From: Ophiosphaerella korrae
Taxonomy: Eukaryota > Ascomycota > Dothideomycetes > Pleosporales > Phaeosphaeriaceae
NCBI GenBank assembly: GCA_028456385.1
Contig: JALNQF010000826.1
Coordinates: 1-13,228 of the forward strand
DNA: 13,228 nt
Direction of reading: 5' to 3'
Positions 1 through 9,207 of the stretch are shown piece after piece. A model generated the notes under the pieces. That model was not told where the DNA came from. It searched no databases and saw nothing but the letters and a program-made list of their open reading frames with translations. A program made the translations under genes and the position numbers. How positions within the stretch are numbered: the first letter of the stretch is position 1; the number at the start of each line of letters is the position of its first letter.

Positions 1-405
1 TACTTATTAATACTTATATACTTTATAATACTCTAATAAAAGCTAACTATTAATTAAGTTAAGTAACTAACTTATTTATTAACTTTACCTATCTTATAAA
101 AGCTTACTTACTTTTATTACTTTTACTTAGTTCTAAGAACTTAATATATTAAATACTTTAAAATAAGTAATACGTTAATAAATATAGATAACTAGCGTAT
201 AGAAATAACTTATACTACTACTTCTAAAGTTACTAAGCTAGACCTCTACTATAGAGAATAAAATAAGCTTAAGCTATAAATCTTATAACTTAATCTCTTT
301 TTTAAAGTAGATTAAGTTTAAGATAAAAATAAAGCTATACTTATATTATCTTATATAAAGAGTAAAGTAGAGAAATAAGTTATACTATACTTTAAGAAAT
401 ACTTT

Positions 406-423
406 AATAATAATAATAATAAT
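406..423 (+). repeat. (AAT)6 microsatellite within gag
   Basis: Six perfect AAT units in the gag frame, read as Asn6 followed by N-Y-N-K. The segment probably began as a mixed Asp/Asn-rich stretch, since GAT and GAC next to T become AAT under RIP, so the repeat may be a mutation product and not slippage. Confidence 0.8.
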
Positions 424-942
424 AACTATAATAAGATATTTAAAAAATAGATTAAGTTTAAAAATAAAGTATAATAAGCCTTTCTACTAATAAATAAGAT
501 AGTAGTAGTAGAGTATATAATATAGTAGCTATAATAATATAAGGTAGTAGTAAACTATACTAATAAATTCTAAAGCTACGTAATATAAATAGAAAAGAAT
601 AATAAGTTATTAATAAAAATATTTTAATAAAAACTTAAAAGTAATATTTAAAGTAAGCTAATATATAGAAGAGCTATAATTAAGATATTAGAAGACCTAA
701 TAGAGAAAGTAATTTAAGTTAATAACTATATATATAAATATATAGTAGAAGCTAAGAATAGTAAAGTACTACGTATAGATAATAAGAAGTATAAACCTAA
801 GTATAAGTACTAATATAAAAATAACTAAGTTTAGAGTAGTTATAAATACTTTAAGCTAAATAAAATATATATTAATAATATAAACCTAAGAAAATAAAAA
901 TACTATTACTATAAGAACTTTAAAAGAGTAAAAAGCTAAAAA

Positions 943-984
943 TACTATAAGTATAGTAAAATAGAGTACCTAGTAAAAAACTAC
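943..984 (+). other. Outer Gag CCHC zinc knuckle, mutated
   Basis: The frame gives YYKYSKIEYLVKNY. Taken as CX2CX4HX4C, the ligand codons are tac 943, tat 952, tac 967 and tac 982, all Tyr now. The conserved Gly before His reads Glu (gag). A Y-rich block just upstream (901-912, Y-Y-Y-Y) may be the start of a second, less clear knuckle, but its His position does not fit. Confidence 0.85.
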
Positions 985-2094
985 TAAGTAAAGAATAAGA
1001 TTATATAATAAATTAATATACTTAAAAAGTAAGATAATAATAGAGAAAAAGAATAGGAAGTAATCTCTAGAAAAAGCTAAGAGAAGAGAGATTATAAGAC
1101 TATAAACCTCTAGTAATAAGATATAAGTAAAAGATATAACTACTATAAGATTACTATAAAGCTAAGTAACTTTATAATAAATAATAAAGTAAAAGTTATA
1201 AATATACTACTAGAAATATAAAGCTATATAAAGAAGTACTAGCTAAAGTAAAAGTAAGCTAAGATAAATACTTTAGAATACCTTTAGCTATACTAAAAAA
1301 AAGTAAAGTATAAGTATAAGATAATACTATATCTAGGAAGGTAAGTATATATAGCTTAAAATAAGAATAAAAAAGAAAATAAAAAGCTTAAGACTTCTAA
1401 ATATAAAATAGTACTTAGAATACTAAAGCTAAAGTAAAAGAATACTAAAGTATAAAATAGATTTATAAAAGAAATCTAGAGACTAGTAGATAGCTACTAC
1501 TTAGTAAAAAAATAGTAAGATAAAGAATACTAGATATATAAAGTAAAGTAGACCTAGTAATATAAATTATTATATACTAATAATAATTAGGCGCTAATTA
1601 TTATAAATCTAGTATTAATATAAGAACTATAATACTAGCTATACTTATCTAACCTAAACTATTTACTACTATTATAAATAGAATATTACTATAATAACTA
1701 CTTTACTATTCTAATAAAATAAGATCTAGATATTTCTTTTATAAGAGATCTAGATATAAATAGAATTAGAAAGAGTATATAAATAATAAATATAAATAAT
1801 ACTTATAAGATAAGTAAAAAGCTAAGTACTTTCTAAGTATAACTAAAGAAGATATAAATATAAGTAAGATACTTGTAAATAACTAATATATAAATTTAAT
1901 TTAGTAAACCTATATACTAGAAAAGTATAAGTAATATAAAGAGATTAAGATACTATAAAGATTTTAGTAAAAGATAAATAAAAATTATAAGATTAAGTTT
2001 TTTTTAAGTAAATAGCTAATACTAGATATATATCTAGAAGCTATAATACTATTAATATTAAAAGACTTATTAAACTCTTAGTAAAAATAAAAAA
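985..2094 (+). other. Outer spacer between zinc knuckle and protease
   Basis: About 1.1 kb with no domain that I recognise. It continues in the gag frame to the insertion point, and the protease motif resumes in that frame after the insertion is removed. Parts look Lys-rich. No RNA gene or independent gene is visible. The matching spacer in the inner element is about 1.2 kb. Confidence 0.5.
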
Positions 2095-2099
2095 AGAAA
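2095..2099. repeat. Target-site duplication, left copy
   Basis: The bases agaaa directly abut the left LTR start at 2100 and recur directly after the right LTR end at 9202. Five bases is the usual duplication made by Ty3/Gypsy integrases. The flank is A-rich, so a chance match is not negligible, but both copies sit exactly at boundaries fixed independently by the LTR alignment. Confidence 0.82.
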
Positions 2100-2547
2100 T
2101 ATTATAAGCTTCTTATTATTAACTATAGGTACCTATCTAGGAGGTTAGTAAATTATAAGGTAATAATAAAAGCTTATATTATAATCTATAATAACTATAA
2201 ATAATAGAAGATATTTTATAACTATCTTGTATTAGCGTTCTATAGTTAAAGGATTAGATTACTAATACTATCTTAATAATATATATTCTACTAATTATAT
2301 AGTTTACTTAATCTATTAATTTATATTTATTTTCTATCTATATACTTAATAGATTAAGAGATTACTTAATCTATTAATCTATATTTATTTTCTATCTATA
2401 TACTTAATAAATTAAGAGATTACCTACGTATCCTAGTTATAAGCTATTTCCTAATTAATATTATTACCTTACTTGTCCTATACTTTATTAGCCTCTAAGT
2501 TAAGACTAATTAGTTCTATTTTAATTTCTCTTATTACGCCTATAATA
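2100..2547 (-). repeat. Inner element LTR, left copy (3' LTR in element orientation)
   Basis: This 448-bp repeat aligns base for base with 8755-9202 at a constant offset of 6655, with no indel. Comparing by eye I count about 26 differences (near 94% identity), and all but one are C/T or G/A transitions. The ends tattata...cctataata fit an LTR that once began TG and ended CA, with both ends converted to TA by RIP. The last nine bases are the reverse complement of the right copy's first nine (tattatagg), a short terminal inverted repeat typical of LTRs. It contains a 58-bp tandem duplication at 2306-2421. It would hold the polyadenylation signals of the element, but I cannot point to them in such A+T-rich DNA. 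Confidence 0.95.
2306..2421. repeat. 58-bp tandem duplication inside left LTR
   Basis: Two head-to-tail copies, 2306-2363 and 2364-2421, each begin acttaatctattaat and end near ttaagagatt. They differ at only two positions that I can see. The unit contains tttattttctatctatatac. Its length is not a multiple of three, so it is unlikely to be coding. Duplicated LTR segments can be promoter or enhancer units, but nothing here proves that. Confidence 0.9.
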
Positions 2548-2561
2548 CTATTTCTTCTTCT
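2548..2561 (-). other. Polypurine tract of the inner element
   Basis: Immediately inside the left LTR the + strand reads ctatttcttcttct, a purine run (agaagaagaaatag) on the coding strand. This is where the plus-strand DNA primer forms in LTR elements. Its position next to the left LTR independently confirms that the element reads on the minus strand. Confidence 0.75.
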
Positions 2562-3242
2562 AAGTAGCTCTTAGTTTATCTATTCTAGAGCTAAAGTTAT
2601 TAATCTAGTTTCTTTATTAATATAAAGTTCTTTATCCTCTATCTTTATACTTACTAAGTCTACTTTTTATTATATTTAGTTAGTAGATTATATATTATAT
2701 AATAGCGTTATAATATTTCTTTATTCTTATTATAAGTTTTTAAGCCTTCTTCTAGTCTACTTTTTTTTAAAATATAGTAAAGCTTATAAAGCGTATATTT
2801 ATACTAATACTTACTTATCTTATAATCTATCTAGTATATTTATAGTAAAGTATAAGTTAAAAATACTTATTTATATATCTATACTTATTTATAATAGAAA
2901 GAGCTATTAACTATACTTAAGAAAAACTATTATTATAAATTATAAAAGCTAAAAAGAAGTATAAAAAACTTTATAAGGTCTTTTATTATACGCTAAAAGA
3001 ATATTAGTTTTGTTTTCTTAATAATTAAATATAGTTATCTAATAATTAAACTTATTTATCTTATTTTTATAAGATAAAAGCCTTAAATAATAAGAAGTTT
3101 ATTAAGTAATTTACTTTCTTAGCGTCTAAGCTTAATTTTAAAGATATAGTAGAGGCTACTCTAGCTCTTACTATATTAAGTAAGTTTAGTACCTCTTTAC
3201 TTACTATTAGTACTACTATTCCTTATAATTTACTATTAAGTG
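2562..3242 (-). other. Inner tail after the chromodomain, possibly coding
   Basis: About 700 nt lie between the chromodomain and the LTR. The gag-pol frame keeps a protein-like appearance if TAA/TAG are taken as former Gln or Trp codons, for example A-Y-N-K-R-P-Y-K-V-F-Y-T-S-F near 2990-2955, and E-D-K-E-L-Y-I-N-K-E-T-R-L just before the polypurine tract, which itself reads R-R-R-N-S. The text is rich in would-be Gln, Leu, Lys and Arg and could form helices. I recognise no domain. It may equally be 3' untranslated sequence, since RIP hides the true stop codon. Confidence 0.35.
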
Positions 3243-3269
3243 TTCTAGAAGGTTTTAACTTTAGAACTT

Positions 3270-3413
3270 TTCTAGTTTCTTAGAGTAACTAAGATTATTT
3301 TCTAGTTCCTATATTTTCTCCTATAGTTATCTCTTTTTATCTATACTTATCTATTTTACTAAGTAGTAGTTTCTTCTATTATAGAACTAGTACTATAAGA
3401 TTTCTTTAACTTT
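3270..3413 (-). other. Inner chromodomain at integrase C-terminus
   Basis: The frame reads V-K-E-I-L at about 3410-3396, then N-Y-Y-L-V-K-* with the stop at 3353-3351 where chromodomains have Trp (YLVKWxGY), then a block ending E-L-E-N-N-L that fits the C-terminal helix after ENTWEP. In chromoviruses this domain reads histone marks and steers insertion into heterochromatin. Its presence fits the landing site inside another silenced element. Confidence 0.82.
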
Positions 3414-3899
3414 TTATTCTTTTTATTCTTTATACGTATTTACTTTATATACTAGTAGTTCTACTTCTTATAGTACTTATTCTAATAAAGCTATATAAAA
3501 CGTTAAGTATATCTTTATTTTATTTAGTAGCTTTAGCTTAAATATAACTAGTATAACTTCTTTTTTAATTTTATATAGTCTTATTTTAATATAGTCTAGT
3601 TTTAAACTTAGTTATTTACTCTTAATATTTTTTTATACTAACTATACTTTTTCTCTTTTTTTAAATTAAAGTTTTTCTTTATATTTTTTATTATAATATT
3701 TTACTATATAATTATATAGGAATTTTATATCTTATCTTAGTTAATTATATATATTTTTAAGTTTATTAGTAAAGTTTTCTCTTCTTAGAAACTAAAATAC
3801 CTAGTTCTTTAGTATCTAGTATATATTAGGCTTAAATCTATAGTTTATAAAAAAGAGTAATACTTTTATTACTATATTCTTTATACTATTATATACTAA

Positions 3900-4310
3900 T
3901 TATACTATAGGTAGTAGCTATACCTAATTATTCTAGTTATAGTTAAGGTAGTATCTTAAGTACTATTTTACTATCTAATTTATTTATTCTAACTATCTAT
4001 CTATTTATAGATAATATACTATAGATATTATATACTATATTCCTAATTACGCTATTATTATTTTCTATAATTTTAATATAAATTATATATCTCTATCTAT
4101 AATAATTTTATCTAGTAGTTTATATTAGCTAATTACTATTCCTAGGACTTAGTATATAGTAACTTCTATTCTACTTTTTTCTTTATATAGTCTAAAGTAT
4201 AAGTACTTTATAAGTTTATCTACTATTATTATAATTCTATTATACTTAACTTCTAATATTAAGTTTTTAGACTTAAGTAGTTTTATAATAAAGTCTATTA
4301 TAATAACTTT
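3900..4310 (-). other. Inner integrase catalytic core (D,D35E)
   Basis: The first Asp is in I-I-D-F-I-I (codon 4295-4293), matching the MDFITxLP box. The second is in I-I-I-D-R-D (4097-4095). The Glu is in I-D-R-*-L-E (3989-3987), matching the QTDGQTE box. The second Asp and Glu are separated by exactly 35 residues, the D,D35E spacing of retroviral and Ty3 integrases. All three catalytic codons survive, but nearby TAA/TAG codons interrupt the frame. Confidence 0.92.
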
Positions 4311-4382
4311 TTATAGTTATTTTAGTATTTCTACTAGTTATAGTATTTTATATAGTATATACCTATTATATTTATTTCTATA

Positions 4383-4505
4383 GTATTCTATATAGTTTTA
4401 TAGTACTTTTATTACTAATTATCTTACTTTTAGAATATAGTAGTCTCTTAATAGTCTATCTAATATCTTTTTAATACTTTAATAACTATATACTAGTAGT
4501 TTATA
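4383..4505 (-). other. Inner integrase N-terminal HHCC zinc finger, mutated
   Basis: The four ligands are all Tyr. Two former His codons are at 4505-4503 and 4484-4482 (seven residues apart) and two former Cys codons are at 4394-4392 and 4385-4383 (Y-I-E-Y, spacing CX2C). Downstream, R-N-K-Y-N matches the usual RNK-like stretch between the finger and the catalytic core. The frame is the same as for RT and the core. Confidence 0.85.
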
Positions 4506-4799
4506 AAATTACTATATAAATTCTTTCTAAATTTTTCTTAGAATATATATTCTTCTATAAGCTTATATAAAACCTTTTTAGATTTTTAGTTTTTATATTT
4601 CTTTAGATACTTCTTATATTATTTTCTAAATCTATTTATCTAGCTTACTACTTATCTTTTTAAGTATAGTAGCTATTTTAGGTATATTTAGGACTAAATA
4701 TCTTTCTTTATTCTTAATTAGAACTATACTAGTAGTACTTACTTCTTCTTATAAGTCTAGTCTTCTACTAAGAGTATCTATAAATTAATTATCTTTCTT

Positions 4800-5130
4800 T
4801 TTTATATATATAATTTTTATATTAAATATTAATAAGAACTCTTACTATCTTATATAGTATTATAATAATTCTTTATTTATTATAAATTTTATAAAGTTCT
4901 TATAGTCTATATAAACTTTTATCTAATACTTTACTTTTTATAAGTATACTCTCTACTATCTAAATACTTTATAGATTACTAGTATTTCTTTATTATAGAT
5001 TAAGTAGTTAAGTTCTACTATTTTTATCTTCTTAGAGAAGTATTTAACTAAATATTCTTTTCTAGTTTCTAAGTTTTCTTATATTAGTACTATCTTATAG
5101 ACTAAATTAGATATATCTATTTTTACTATT
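4800..5130 (-). other. Inner RNase H domain
   Basis: After RT the frame gives V-K-I-D-I-S-N (Asp codon 5117-5115, retained), then K-Y-F-S-K-K and L-N-Y-L-I-Y-N-K-E-I-L, then V-Y-I-D-Y-K-N (Asp codon 4907-4905, retained). These match the TDAS, N.HDKE and YTDHKNL blocks of Ty3/Gypsy RNase H. His in the last block reads as Tyr. The domain would degrade the RNA strand during reverse transcription. Stops interrupt it. Confidence 0.85.
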
Positions 5131-5389
5131 ACTAGTATATCTAGGTTATATATTCTAATAACTAGGTTTTTTATAAACTTCTTCTTAATCTTATTAAATA
5201 CTTTATTATATTCCTTTATCTATTTAAATAGTATATCTTTTTTTATAAGTTTTATTATTAGTTTTATATCTTTAGACTATCTTACTATTAACTTTTTATA
5301 AAAGTTAGCTAGTCTATAAAATTATTATACTTCTTTTAGGTTTTTTAGTATTAGCTATTTATTAATTAATCTAATCTTTCCTAAGTTAA

Positions 5390-5940
5390 TTTTAATTTTT
5401 CCTAGTTTAATAATAAATCTAAGAAAGTCTATTTCTTTTATATAGAACTTATATTTTCTTATTTTAAGAAATAATTTATTCTTTACTAGTTTCTCTAGTA
5501 CTTTATATATATATTATACGTGTTCTTCCTTTATTTCTAAGAATATAAGGATATTATCTAGATATATAAATATAAATATATCTAAGTATTCTCTTAGTAC
5601 TATATTAATTCTCTTTTAGAACGCTACTAGTATATTTATTAAGCTAAATAGTATAACTAGGTATTTATATAGTTTATATTATATTCTAAATACTATTTTC
5701 TACTTATTACTTTCTTTAATTCTAATCTAGTAGTATACGTTCTAGATATCTAGTTTTATAAAGATCCTTACTTTTTATAGTTTATCTTATATTTTATCTA
5801 TTTATAGTAATAGATATTAGTTCTTATTTATAATTATATTAGTTTTTCTAAAATCTATATAAAGTCTTTTATTACTTATTCTTTTTTTATTTATAAATAT
5901 AAGTTTATATACTACTAAAGATTTAGACTCTTTTATCTAT
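5390..5940 (-). other. Inner reverse transcriptase domain, mutated
   Basis: Recognisable RT blocks appear in order on the minus strand: a KK..(S)NKRLYIDFRK-like block near 5880-5840, F-I-K-L-D (Asp codon 5750-5748, retained), a [VI]-[IL]-x-F-x-L-I-N block, and the catalytic box Y-L-D-N-I-L-I-F (Tyr codon 5564-5562). The second Asp of the usual YxDD is Asn here (AAT, 5555-5553), a G-to-A change that abolishes catalysis. The interval from the first Asp to the YLD Asp is 64 codons, exactly the same as in the outer element. Confidence 0.92.
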
Positions 5941-6399
5941 TCTTTTTTTATTACTTTTTAGATAAATACTTATTTAATTTTAGATTCTTCTTCTATTTTT
6001 TAGTATACTAAGCTCTATCTTACGTCTTTACTTTCTTCTAGTTCTATTACTAAATCTTATAGTTAATATTCTAGAAGGTATTCTTCTAGCTCTATAAGCT
6101 ATTTTTCTTATTTCTTATATTTTTCTAGGAATTCTCCTTTATAAGTACTTATATTAGCTTTTAATATATCTATTCTATAGTAACTAATCTTTCTTATTCT
6201 TTAATTAATATATAGGTTAGTTATTTATAACTATAGTATACCTAATATTATATTTTATTTATTATTAATTGTTGTTATATCTATAACTATATTCTTAATT
6301 ATTATCCTTTCTAGTTCTAATATAGAGGGAACTATTTTAAACCTAATAAGTTCTTAGAATAGTTTTCCTTTAATTATACTTAGTTATTAAGAGTATTCT

Positions 6400-6500
6400 T
6401 TTATTATATATTTTATTCCTTATATTTCTATAAACTTCTTTAATATAAAGTTTTTTATAGCTCTACTATTAATTATTAATTATACTTTTTTTTCTTAGTA
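6400..6500 (-). other. Inner aspartic protease motif, mutated
   Basis: The minus strand reads I-I-N-S-R-A-I-K-N-F-I, with the NSRA codons at 6470-6459. This fits the retropepsin active-site loop D-S/T-G-A followed by N-F-I, with Asp changed to Asn and Gly to Arg, both G-to-A changes. It lies in the same frame as the zinc knuckles upstream and RT downstream. The enzyme would have cut the polyprotein. Without the catalytic Asp it would be inactive even if translated. Confidence 0.82.
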
Positions 6501-7670
6501 CGTACTTATTTTTATAATATATAGGCCTTTTATACTTTCTAGCTTTTTTTACTTAAGTAACTTTATAAATTATCTATCTTTTTAGAGATATAGTTTTATT
6601 TTAAGTTTATATTCTTTATATTTTAGATATTTATTATATTTATATTTATACTATAGTTCTCTTTAGACGTATTTCTTTAATAATTTAAGTCTAGGTCTTA
6701 CTACTAAGTATCTATCTTCTAAGATTATTTCTTATCTTTAGATATCTTTTACTATAATTACTTTTATATAATTATAGCCTCTTCTTTTTATAAGCTATAT
6801 ATTATTATTTACTTTAGAGTTTCTATATATAATATAATTCTTATCTAAGTATAATATCTATAATACTTTAAAATATACTAAGTATTTTAAGTTTATTATT
6901 TTATTATCTCCTTCCTAGTATTTATTTTTACTAAGCGTATTTTTTATTAAGATATAGTATACTACTAGTACTTATAGTATATAAGCTTTATTAATCTATT
7001 ATATCTTTTTTATAAAGTATTACTATTTCCTTTATATAAGTATTTTTTTTACTATAACTATATATTACTTTATCTATTCTTAAAATAGTATAAACTTTAT
7101 TTTTTTAAAATTACGTTCTTTTTAGTCTTTATATACTTCTTCTATACTTATAACTATTAAGTATATCTAAATAAATTTCTATTTTTTATTTTATTCTTTT
7201 ATATCTATTATTATATAGCTATTATAGCTATATATTATTAGCTAAGTATATTCTATACTTTTTATACTAACTTATTCTTTACTTTCTTATAGTTTTTTAG
7301 AGGTAGTTATAGTAGTTTCTTTATCTAGTACTAGTCCTTTAGCCTAGATTAATAGAGTCTAAAGCTCTTCTCCTTCTAAGTCTTCTATTAGTAAGTCTAT
7401 TATATATACTATTTCTTCTAGCTATACTTATATTCTTTCTTTTATTATAACTACTTTATATCTCTATTTTTATAGAAACTATACTACTCTCTATTTACTA
7501 AAAAGATATATATAGTAGTTATTATTATAATAAAAGGTCTAGTAGAGTATTATATATTATACTTCTTTACTCCTAGCTACTTTTTCTTAAAGTTTAGCTT
7601 ATACTTATAGTACTTCTTTCTTTTTCTCTATTATTTTTAATTAAGTTTCTTTTTTTAGGTCTTTACTTCT
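6471..7670 (-). other. Inner spacer between zinc knuckles and protease
   Basis: About 1.2 kb separates the last knuckle from the protease motif in the same frame. I recognise no domain. Translation of the part near 7320-7480 gives an acidic, Glu/Leu/Ile-rich stretch (for example IEDLEGEEL) with low complexity. The outer element has a spacer of nearly the same length, so it is probably a normal part of this group's polyprotein and not a later insertion. Confidence 0.5.
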
Positions 7671-7781
7671 ATAGTCTCTTATAAAGTATCCTAGTTTCTT
7701 ATATTTATAGTATACTATATCTTTCTTCTTTTATAATTAGTAGTCTTTTACGTAGTAGCTTTTTTTACTATAGTTAAAGTA
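7671..7781 (-). other. Inner Gag nucleocapsid: two mutated CCHC zinc knuckles
   Basis: Two CX2CX4HX4C patterns follow each other in the same frame with all eight ligands changed to Tyr. The first occupies 7781-7740 (ligand codons at 7779, 7770, 7755 and 7740) and the second 7712-7671 (7710, 7701, 7686 and 7671). The observed peptide of the second is YYKYKKLGYFIRDY. TGY to TAY and CAY to TAY are the exact outcome of TpG to TpA and CpA to TpA, which explains why Cys and His both read as Tyr. The motif would bind the element's RNA during packaging. Confidence 0.9.
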
Positions 7782-8693
7782 TATAAAGTCTTTATTCTTC
7801 TTCTTTTTCTTATTTTTATTTATATTAAAGACTATAAAGTCTCTTTTATTATAGTTTTAAGTATAACTTCTATATTTATTCTTTTTCTTTTCTTAGAAAT
7901 TATTATTAATTTAGATTACCTATTACTTTAAAGCTTCTAGTGTCCTTAGTTTTTCTATATAGATTATTTTATATTATATTTTACAGTTTAGTCTTTACTT
8001 AAATTATAATATTAAGGCTAACTTATTCTATTCTATATTTTAAGATAGTTATTTAAATTATAATACGTATTTAGGAATACTCTAATTTTATATAAGCTTT
8101 TCTAGCTATTTTTTAGCTTATTAGGTAATATCTATATCCTTAAATACTACTCTTATTTATTTAGTAAAGTATTTATAACTTCTAAAAATAGCTCTAGTTT
8201 TATCCTTTTAGGTTATTAGAGAGTATATTATATAATTAGTCTAGTAAAGTTTATACTATCTTATTATATCTTCTTTAAAGTATAGTCTAATATATATTAC
8301 CTTTTTTTCCTCTATATTAAAGTATAGTACTTATATATCTATCTAGAGCTATACTAATATAATAAAAAGTCTTAGTTTTTCTTTTATTCTATTAAACTTT
8401 TTAAAAATAAGTATTTTTAGTAGTTTCTTTATTATACTTATCTCTAGGCGTTATATAATTAGTTCTATCTAGTTCTAGCCTTTAATAATAGCTTTAATCT
8501 ATACTTTATTTTACTTTACGTAATCTTATAGTTCTTTATTCTATATCTCTAAAGTATTAATTACTATTTTTATATTTTCTTTCTTAGAGATTAAGTTATT
8601 TATATAGGTCTTAATATCCTTTTATACTATATTATCTAATTTATAACTACTTATAAGTACTTTAGCTACTTTTCTAGTTAAACTTTCTACTAT

Positions 8694-8754
8694 CGTATTA
8701 GCTAGACTATATACTACTTACGCTTTACTTCTTATAATAACTAAATTAGTAAGG
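8694..8754 (-). other. Inner element leader; primer-binding site not recognisable
   Basis: About 60 bp separate the right LTR from the probable original start of gag. The primer-binding site should be here, starting within a few bases of 8754 on the minus strand, which reads ccttactaatttag. RIP has removed the TGG expected at such a site, so I cannot assign the tRNA primer. Confidence 0.4.
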
Positions 8755-9202
8755 TATTATAGGCCTCCTATTATTAACTATAAGTACCTATCTAAGAAGT
8801 TAGTAAATTATAAAGTAATAATAAAAGCTTATATTATAATCTATAATAACTATAAATAATAGAAGATATTTTATAACTATCTTATATTAGCGTTCTATAG
8901 TTAAAGGATTAGATTACTAATACTATCCTAATAATATATATTCTACTAATTATATAGTTTACCTAATCTATTAATTTATATTTATTTTCTATCTATATAC
9001 TTAATAGATTAAGGGATTACTTAATCTATTAATCTATATTTATTTTCTATCTATATACTTAATAGATTAAAGGATTACTTACGTATCCTAGTTATAAGCT
9101 ATTTCTTAATTAATATTAATACTCTACTTATCCTATACTTTATTAGCCTCTAAGTCGAGACTAATTAGTTCTATCTTAATTTCTCTTGTTATACCTATAA
9201 TA
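8755..9202 (-). repeat. Inner element LTR, right copy (5' LTR in element orientation)
   Basis: This is the partner of 2100-2547, identical in length, and it begins tattatagg and ends cctataata. Because the element reads on the minus strand, this copy would have carried its promoter and the start of the RNA. It keeps a few G or C bases lost in the other copy (for example in the first 15 bases) and has lost others, as expected if the two LTRs were mutated independently by RIP after insertion. The same 58-bp duplication is present at 8961-9076. Confidence 0.95.
8961..9076. repeat. 58-bp tandem duplication inside right LTR
   Basis: The same two-unit array as in the left LTR, at 8961-9018 and 9019-9076, with C/T or G/A differences from it. 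Presence in both LTRs shows that the duplication existed in the element before this insertion, since both LTRs are copied from one template. Confidence 0.9.
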
Positions 9203-9207
9203 AGAAA
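9203..9207. repeat. Target-site duplication, right copy
   Basis: The bases agaaa directly follow the right LTR and match 2095-2099. The next codons on the + strand continue into the outer protease motif, so the insertion split the outer gag-pol frame here. Confidence 0.82.

Larger units (their letters stand above)
1..1100 (+). pseudogene. Outer element gag, partial and RIP-killed
   Basis: In the frame of codons starting at 1, 4, 7 and so on, the region reads like a Ty3/Gypsy capsid: T-K-L-D-L-Y-Y-R-E near 230-260, L-S-Y-I-K-S-K-V-E-K-* near 343-377 (the stop falls where Gag has Trp), a Y-F-(N)n-Y segment, then a KFK..V and nucleocapsid region. About 280 residues of protein-like text end in a zinc knuckle at 943-984. 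Stops are TAA/TAG throughout. The true start cannot be placed and may lie before the window. It would have formed the particle that packages the element's RNA. Confidence 0.8.
3243..8693 (-). pseudogene. Inner element gag-pol polyprotein, RIP-killed
   Basis: Read on the minus strand in one frame, this region gives Gag (about 8693-7650), a long spacer, protease (near 6470), RT (about 5940-5390), RNase H (about 5130-4800), integrase (4505-3900) and chromodomain (3413-3270). The start is a guess: an ATA codon at 8693-8691, probably a mutated ATG, opens a stretch that looks protein-like. Because Gag and Pol domains share a frame, the parent element may have used a single gag-pol ORF without frameshifting. 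Dozens of TAA/TAG codons interrupt it, mostly where Gln (CAA/CAG) or Trp (TGG) would stand. Domain order, spacing and the chromodomain identify a Ty3/Gypsy chromovirus. The product cannot be made now. Confidence 0.9.
2100..9202 (-). mobile_element. Inner Ty3/Gypsy chromovirus, full length, RIP-inactivated
   Basis: A 7103-bp LTR retrotransposon bounded by two direct 448-bp LTRs and flanked by the 5-bp duplication agaaa. Its coding strand is the minus strand: zinc knuckles, protease, RT, RNase H, integrase and chromodomain are met in that order going from 8.7 kb down to 3.2 kb, and the polypurine tract lies next to the left LTR. All motif codons I placed occupy one frame (codons whose highest coordinate leaves remainder 2 on division by 3), from the knuckle at 7781 to the chromodomain at 3351. 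No net indel has therefore occurred over 4.4 kb. Premature stops, Cys/His to Tyr and Asp to Asn changes come from C-to-T and G-to-A mutation. It inserted into the outer element in the opposite orientation, just upstream of the outer protease motif. Confidence 0.93.

Noticed and set aside
901..942. A first CCHC knuckle in the outer Gag
   Set aside because: Tyr codons at 901 and 910 fit CX2C, but no Tyr stands at the His position (AGA there), so I kept only the second knuckle as a call.
1195..1245. Second protease-like motif (L-L-E-I-*-S-Y) in the outer spacer
   Set aside because: A DSG/DTG loop would need Asp to Glu or an indel, which RIP does not explain, and a much better motif exists at 9224.
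2306..2421. CRISPR-like array
   Set aside because: Only two contiguous units with no spacers; it is a tandem duplication in an LTR.
2640..3000. Separate antisense or accessory ORF in the inner 3' region
   Set aside because: The frame is in phase with pol and no start codon can be seen. I described it as a possible extension and not as its own gene.
8730..8754. Primer-binding site with an assigned tRNA
   Set aside because: The region next to the 5' LTR has no recognisable complement to a tRNA 3' end after RIP.
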